Of a stretch of 64,000 bases of DNA, positions 59,490-64,000 are shown one piece after another. Origin of the DNA: DAISJM01 sp036821485. Lineage in GTDB: Bacteria; Verrucomicrobiota; Kiritimatiellia; CAIQIC01; JAGNIJ01. A model generated the notes under the pieces. That model was not told where the DNA came from. It saw nothing but the letters and a program-made list of their open reading frames with translations, and ran no database searches. The stretch's first letter is position 1. Each line of letters opens with the position of its first letter. The position numbers and the translations under genes are program-made. The stretch covers positions 13,032 through 77,031 of the forward strand of contig DAISJM010000010.1 of assembly GCA_036821485.1 (NCBI GenBank), written 5' to 3'.

Positions 59490-60506
59490 ATGAATCTCGG
59501 TGAGCTCAAAGCTTTGAAGGAAACGGCGATGGCGGAAGCGGCCGGCGCGGCCGATGCTGCCGCTCTCGAGGCCGTCCGCATCAAGTACCTCGGCCGCAAG
59601 GGGCTGCTGCCCGAAATCATGCAGGGGCTCAAGAATGTCGACCCTTCCGAGCGGCGCGATTTCGGCCGCCTCGCCAACGAGCTTAAGAACGAGCTGCAGG
59701 ACTTGCTCAACAACCGCAAGGCCGCACTCGATCAGTCCGGCGCCGAAGCGGGGAAGGGCTCGTTCGACGTCACACTGCCCGGCCGCTGGCGCGGGCTGGG
59801 TTCGCGGCATCCCGTCACACAAATCATCGAGCGGACGACGGCGATTTTCCGCACGCTCGGGTTCACCGTCGCCGACGGCCCGGACATTGAGACGGAGTAT
59901 CACAATTTCGACGCGCTCAACACGCCGGCGGATCATCCGTCGCGCGATACGCAGGACACGTTCTATCTCAAGAATGGGATGCTGCTGCGGTCGCAGACCT
60001 CGCCGGTGCAGATCCGTGTGATGGAGAGGCAAAAGCCGCCGGTGCGGATCATCGCCCCAGGCCGGTGTTACCGGCGCGACGCGGTGGACGCGACGCATAG
60101 CGCGAACTTTCACCAGATCGAGGGGCTTTACGTCGACCGCAAGGTGTCGATGGCGGACCTGAAGGGTGATCTGACCTACTTCGCGAAGCAGCTCATGGGC
60201 CATGATGTGAAGGTACGGTTCCGTCCGCACTTCTTCCCATTCACCGAGCCCAGCATCGAATACGATTTCTCCTGCCACGTGTGCGGCGGCAAGGGCTGTC
60301 GCGTGTGCAAGCACAGCGGCTGGATTGAGATTTCGGGCGCCGGGATGGTGAATCCGAAGGTCTTCGAGATCGTGGGTTACGATCCGACGCAAGTTTCGGG
60401 GTACGCGTTCGGCATGGGCGTCGAACGTATCGCGATGATTCTGCTCGGCATCCCGGATATCCGGATGGTGTACGAGAATGATGTGAGATTTCTGGAACAG
60501 TTTTAG
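59490..60506 (+). CDS. pheS: Phenylalanyl-tRNA synthetase alpha subunit
   Basis: The 338-residue protein is PheS. It has an N-terminal coiled coil (about 1-85: IKYLGRKGLLPEIMQGLKNV) and the catalytic class II core: HPVTQIIERTTAIFRTLGF, TADHPSRDTQDTFYL-type motif, SPVQIRVMERQKPPVRIIAPGRCYRRDAVDATHSANFHQIEGL, then FRPHFFPFTEPSIEYDF and the GMGVERIAMILLGI motif 3. The palindromic array lies directly in front and contains no ribosome-binding site, so translation initiation here is unusual. The frame is open upstream through the array, but those residues are repeats, not protein-like. Confidence 0.96.
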   Translation: MNLGELKALKETAMAEAAGAADAAALEAVRIKYLGRKGLLPEIMQGLKNVDPSERRDFGRLANELKNELQDLLNNRKAALDQSGAEAGKGSFDVTLPGRWRGLGSRHPVTQIIERTTAIFRTLGFTVADGPDIETEYHNFDALNTPADHPSRDTQDTFYLKNGMLLRSQTSPVQIRVMERQKPPVRIIAPGRCYRRDAVDATHSANFHQIEGLYVDRKVSMADLKGDLTYFAKQLMGHDVKVRFRPHFFPFTEPSIEYDFSCHVCGGKGCRVCKHSGWIEISGAGMVNPKVFEIVGYDPTQVSGYAFGMGVERIAMILLGIPDIRMVYENDVRFLEQF

Positions 60507-60581
60507 GGTTCACGGCTCGCGGTTCACGGTTGCAGGTCAAGACAACCGGGAACCCTGAACCCTGAACCGGGAATTCAAAAT

Positions 60582-62987
60582 ATGCGTCTACCGATCAGCT
60601 GGCTTAAGGAATACGTGGATTTCGACGACACCCCGAAAGGGCTGGCGGAGAAGTTGACGTTTTCCGGCAGCGAGGTCGAAGCGATCGAGACGATCGGCTC
60701 GACGTACGAAGGCGTCGTGGTCGGCGAGGTGCTCGCCGTGGACCGCCATCCGAACGCCGACAAGCTTACGCTCTGCCGGGTCAACACGGGCTCGGGCGAA
60801 CTGACCGTGGTGTGCGGCGCGCCGAATGTGACGCCGGGCATCAAGGTGCCATTTGCACCCGCGGGCGTCACGTTGCCGAACGGTTTGAAGCTGAAGGCCG
60901 CGAAGATTCGCGGCGTCGAATCGCACGGCATGTTGTGCGCCGAGGACGAACTGGGGCTCTCCACCGATCACACAGGCCTGATGATTTTGGATGGCAAGTG
61001 GGCGCCGGGCACTCCGCTCTCGACGGTACTCGGTCCGCCGGAAACCGTGCTGGTCTTGGAGATTACGCCGAACCGTCCGGATTGCCTGAGCATGATCGGC
61101 ATCGCGCGTGAGGTCGCGGCGATGTACGGCTCGAAGGTGAAGTGGCCGGACGTGAAGCTGGCGGAATCCGGGCGGCCGGTTACGGAGCTGACGCGGGTGG
61201 ACGTGGAAGATGCCGATGGCTGTCCGCGATACACGGCTCGCGTAATGAACGGCGTGCGCATCGGACCCTCGCCGGACTGGATGCAGAAGCGGCTTCAGTG
61301 GGCGGGCGTCCGCGCGATCAACAACGTTGTCGACATCACCAACTACGTGATGCTCGAGTGCGGGCAGCCGCTGCACGCGTTCGACCAGACTCTTTTGAAG
61401 GAAGGCCGCATCGTGGTCCGCTGCGCGCGCGCAGGGGAGAAGATGGCGACCTTGGACAGCATCGATCGTCCACTCACAGCGACGACGTTGGTGATTGCCG
61501 ACGCGGAGCGGCCGGTGGCGCTCGCGGGCATCATGGGTGGCGCGGGCAGCGAGATTCACGACTCGACGCAGACGGTGCTTCTGGAGAGCGCGTACTTCAA
61601 ACCGCAGGGCATCCGGGCGACCTCGAAGCGACTCGGACTCTCGACGGAATCCTCGTACCGGTTTGAGCGCGCGATCGACATCAGCCTGGTCGAGTGGGCG
61701 AGTAAGCGGGCCGCGGCGCTGATGGCGGAATACGCCGGGGCAGCGGTCGCGCCGGGCGTGGTCGACGTTTTCCCGAATCCGCCGACCGCCAAGAAGGTGT
61801 CTTGCCGGTTCGATCGGATCAACGGGTTGCTTGGGCTTGACGCGAAGCCGGAACAAATCACGCAAGTATTTGCAGCGCTTGGACTTGCGATTGAATCCTC
61901 TGATGCACAGGGGTGCACGGTGAGTATTCCGGCTGGCCGCGTGGATTTGTCGCGCGAGGTGGATTTGGCGGAGGAATTTGTCCGCATTTACGGTTTGGAC
62001 AAGATTCCGGCGCCGACGCCGCGGGCGGAGATCGTGTTGGGTGCGGATGACAGCCGGACCCGGGCGATCCAGGCGTGCCGTTCCAATCTCATGGCGCTCG
62101 GATTGCGCGAGACCATGAACTACAGCTTTGTGGCGGACCGGCTGGAAGATCTGTTCGATCCGGCGGGTGCGCCGGGCCGGGTGGTGTTGCCGAACCCGGT
62201 GAATCTCGAGCAGAGCATTTTGCGCGACACGTTGATTCCGCAGATGGTGGACACGCTGGGTCGGAATCTTGCGCATCAGCAGCGCGAGGCGGCGCTCTAC
62301 GAGTTGGGTCGCGTCTTCTGCCAGCACGCAGATGGGAAGACGAGCGAGGAAGAGCGGTTGACCATCGGGCTGATGGGGCCGGTGGGTCGTGCCGGGTTGG
62401 ACCGACGCCGTTCGACAGAGCGCGAGGAAGTGTTTCTTTGGATCAAGGGCATCTGGGAAAGCCTCGCGGCGATCCAGAATGTTGCGTCGTGGCAGTTGCA
62501 GGCGGCGGCGCGTCCCTACTTCGAGTCGGGCTACGGCGTTGAAGTGCTGGTTGACGGCGAGGTAATCGGCGTGCTGGGGCTGGTGAAGCCGGAGATTCGC
62601 CGTGAATGGCGGATGACGGAACCGGTCGCCGTGCTGGAAGTGCGTGTGGACCCGCTGCTGAAGAACGTTTTCAAAGCAAAAGTGTTCTCGCAAGTAGCCA
62701 CGTATCCGGCGGTTACGCGCGATGTTGCGTTCATTTGCGCGCAAGCTGTCCGGCACGAAGATGTGCTCGGTGTGGTGAGAAAAGTTGCTCCAAAAGAGTT
62801 GGAGAAGGTCGATTTGTTTGATATATTCTCCGCCGAGGGGATAGGCGCTGGACGAAAGAGTATGGCCTACTCCTTTACGTATCGTTCTTTGACGCGGACT
62901 TTGACGGATGAGGAGGCCAATCGCTTCCACGAGGCCGTGAAGTCCGCATTGAAGGTTGAACTGGGTGTTGAGGTTCGGGAGGGCTGA
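60582..62987 (+). CDS. pheT: Phenylalanyl-tRNA synthetase beta subunit
   Basis: The 801-residue protein is PheT, the larger subunit of the alpha2beta2 enzyme. It has an N-terminal tRNA-binding (EMAP-like) domain (about 40-150, VVVGEVLAVDRHPNADKLTLCRV), B3/B4 and B5 domains including LGLSTESSYRFERAIDI and LAEEFVRIYGLDKIP, and a C-terminal ferredoxin-like FDX-ACB domain (SQVATYPAVTRDVAFIC). It follows pheS after 75 bp that contain AACCCTGAACC repeats. The two subunits form the active synthetase. Confidence 0.96.
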   Translation: MRLPISWLKEYVDFDDTPKGLAEKLTFSGSEVEAIETIGSTYEGVVVGEVLAVDRHPNADKLTLCRVNTGSGELTVVCGAPNVTPGIKVPFAPAGVTLPNGLKLKAAKIRGVESHGMLCAEDELGLSTDHTGLMILDGKWAPGTPLSTVLGPPETVLVLEITPNRPDCLSMIGIAREVAAMYGSKVKWPDVKLAESGRPVTELTRVDVEDADGCPRYTARVMNGVRIGPSPDWMQKRLQWAGVRAINNVVDITNYVMLECGQPLHAFDQTLLKEGRIVVRCARAGEKMATLDSIDRPLTATTLVIADAERPVALAGIMGGAGSEIHDSTQTVLLESAYFKPQGIRATSKRLGLSTESSYRFERAIDISLVEWASKRAAALMAEYAGAAVAPGVVDVFPNPPTAKKVSCRFDRINGLLGLDAKPEQITQVFAALGLAIESSDAQGCTVSIPAGRVDLSREVDLAEEFVRIYGLDKIPAPTPRAEIVLGADDSRTRAIQACRSNLMALGLRETMNYSFVADRLEDLFDPAGAPGRVVLPNPVNLEQSILRDTLIPQMVDTLGRNLAHQQREAALYELGRVFCQHADGKTSEEERLTIGLMGPVGRAGLDRRRSTEREEVFLWIKGIWESLAAIQNVASWQLQAAARPYFESGYGVEVLVDGEVIGVLGLVKPEIRREWRMTEPVAVLEVRVDPLLKNVFKAKVFSQVATYPAVTRDVAFICAQAVRHEDVLGVVRKVAPKELEKVDLFDIFSAEGIGAGRKSMAYSFTYRSLTRTLTDEEANRFHEAVKSALKVELGVEVREG

Positions 62988-63033
62988 CGCTCTTCCGGAA
63001 TCCTGAACGAGGCAGTGGAAATATTAAAGAACC

Positions 63034-63050
63034 CCATGAACTGTTCATGG
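63034..63050. promoter_or_regulatory. 17-bp palindrome after pheT
   Basis: CCATGAAC-T-GTTCATGG is a perfect inverted repeat 47 bp after the pheT stop, followed by TTTGAAAA. As a hairpin (CCATGA/TCATGG with an ACTGT loop) it could be a weak terminator; as DNA it could be an operator. Between it and the RNA gene at 63320 I see no convincing gene: an open frame over 63015-63239 has no ribosome-binding site. Confidence 0.4.
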
Positions 63051-63319
63051 TTTGAAAATCTGGTGCTGTTGATGTGCGGCATGTTTGGACTATTGGCCGC
63101 GGAGGGGATGGCTGCGTGTGCTGTTGAGGTTGCGCAGGTCACGCCGCAAAGATCCTTCCGGCCGGTTGAATCACGTGGAGTCATGAGTCTGCGGGGGGCT
63201 GGCCCCTTGCGAATTCCATGGCTCGCCGCATGGCAATAGGCGGATGTTGTTCTTTCCCATTTGGGGTTCGCAATTTCTCCGGGGGCTTGGTTCCCGGGGA
63301 CGAAAAAATACCCTGCCTG

Positions 63320-63453
63320 GTTCGCGACAGGGCTGATATCTCTGACCCAACATGACACAAGTCAGGGAGCTCGGTGTCTGGGTGGCGGAAGCCACTTGGC
63401 AGAGCACCCACCTCGATAATACGAGGTTCAGAGATAGGTGCCCTAACGACTTA
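63320..63453 (+). ncRNA. ssrS: Probable 6S RNA
   Basis: A closing stem TATCTCTGA (63337-63345) with TCAGAGATA (63428-63436), extended outward by AGGGC/GCCCT, encloses a region whose 3' half reads GCACCCACCT, then CGATAATACG, then AGGTTCA. The GCACCCACCT..AGGTTCA arrangement is the 3' side of the 6S RNA central bubble in many bacteria. 6S RNA binds sigma70-RNA polymerase and is a template for product RNA. Ends are approximate: TACCCT at 63309-63314 could be the -10 box. The size (about 130 nt) is on the small side. It lies immediately upstream of rarA, a neighbourhood known for 6S in other lineages. Confidence 0.6.
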
Positions 63454-63491
63454 TGGCGGGGTATTTTTTCGCCCCGCGGGCGAGGGCGTTC

Positions 63492-64000
63492 ATGGATCTG
63501 TTCGATCAGACCGGAGAGAAGGCGGTAGATGAGGGGCGGCAGCCTTTGGCCGCCCGCATGCGCCCCAAGACGCTCGAGGATATCGTGGGTCAGGACCACA
63601 TCCTCGGGCCGGGAAAGCTCCTTCGCCGGGCCATCGAAGCCGACCGCCTCGGAAGCATCATCCTTTACGGAACACCCGGCTGCGGCAAGACCACCCTGGC
63701 GGAAGTTATCGCGCGCGTGACGCGTCGCCGCTTTGAACGGACGAGCGGGGTGCTGGCCAACGTGGCGACCCTGCGCGGCATGCTCGAGGGGGCGCAGTAT
63801 CGGCGCCGCAACGCGGGCGAAGAGACCATCCTTTTCATCGACGAGATTCATCGCTTCAACAAGGCGCAGCAGGACGTGCTGCTTCCCTATGTGGAGGATG
63901 GATCCATTACGCTTGTCGGCGCCACGACGCACAATCCCTTCTTCTTCATCAACACGCCGCTGACGTCACGTTCCCAGATATTCCAACTTGAACCGCTGGC
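63492..64000 (+). CDS. rarA: Replication-associated recombination protein A (partial)
   Basis: The 5' part of the gene is present (169 codons, running off the right edge). The product begins MDLFDQTGEKAVDEGRQPLA and has RMRPKTLEDIVGQDHILGPGKLLRRAIE, the Walker A ILYGTPGCGKTTLAEVIA, Walker B ILFIDEIHRFNKAQQD and LPYVEDGSITLVGATTHNPFF, all diagnostic of RarA/MgsA (clamp-loader-like AAA+ ATPase). It acts at stalled replication forks. A GC hairpin (GCGGGG..CCCCGC) lies between it and the RNA gene. No ribosome-binding site is clear. Confidence 0.93.
   Translation, partial: MDLFDQTGEKAVDEGRQPLAARMRPKTLEDIVGQDHILGPGKLLRRAIEADRLGSIILYGTPGCGKTTLAEVIARVTRRRFERTSGVLANVATLRGMLEGAQYRRRNAGEETILFIDEIHRFNKAQQDVLLPYVEDGSITLVGATTHNPFFFINTPLTSRSQIFQLEPL

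Noticed and set aside
60588..62930. 780-codon open frame antisense to pheT
   Set aside because: PheT matches throughout; the antisense product is Arg/His-rich with no domain and no start signal.
63015..63239. Possible 74-residue secreted peptide after pheT
   Set aside because: No ribosome-binding site, the start lies beside a palindrome, and the second half is not protein-like.

Overview
The window reads as a chromosomal piece of a GC-rich, Gram-negative bacterium. LPS genes (lpxK, a waaF-type heptosyltransferase), murJ, an outer-membrane barrel and many Sec-exported carbohydrate-binding proteins support a diderm. Several secreted proteins end in, or are built from, modules typical of the Verrucomicrobiota/Kiritimatiellota side of the PVC group. 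That placement is an inference from architecture; no rRNA is present to fix it.

Positions 1 to about 9000 look like the right end of an integrated genomic island. It holds a small basic protein, two ParB-like proteins and a large serine recombinase in one overlapping minus-strand unit; a PD-(D/E)XK nuclease with a small partner; a minus-strand three-gene unit (possible RNase H-like protein, metallo-beta-lactamase-fold nuclease, second PD-(D/E)XK-like protein); and an excisionase-like HTH gene. The island stops at a 3' fragment of a tRNA-Arg(CCU) gene at 8957-9001, a classical attachment-site scar. From there on the DNA is mostly core genome.

9195-28322 carries DUF1846, a DUF721/DciA-like protein, a candidate small RNA with its own promoter and terminator (11773-11933), a GH2 beta-mannosidase, a sugar isomerase, uvrC, a secreted thermonuclease, the lpxK-waaF-GT2-murJ envelope operon, trmB, an FHA protein, glyS, a nucleotidyltransferase toxin-antitoxin-like pair and an LCP protein. 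28323-38785 holds a zinc-ribbon membrane protein, a GT-C membrane protein and a signalling cluster (two hybrid kinases and a REC-Hpt-REC regulator).

38784-47360 is an 8.6-kb segment with a 2160-residue GH81 beta-1,3-glucanase and a beta-helix protein, bracketed by 37-bp perfect direct repeats that copy the 3' end of the regulator gene. It is followed by a tRNA-Val with a duplicated 5' end and the classical thrS-infC-rpmI-rplT operon, where infC uses an AUU start. The rest has a double beta-propeller protein, an RluA-type synthase, an outer-membrane barrel, a YdcF-like protein, a DegP-like protease, a LamG protein, pheS-pheT, a probable 6S RNA and the start of rarA. Two arrays of 21-bp palindromes repeating at exactly 31 bp, in alternating orientation, lie in front of uvrC/thermonuclease and pheS. 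They are the most distinctive unexplained DNA structure here.
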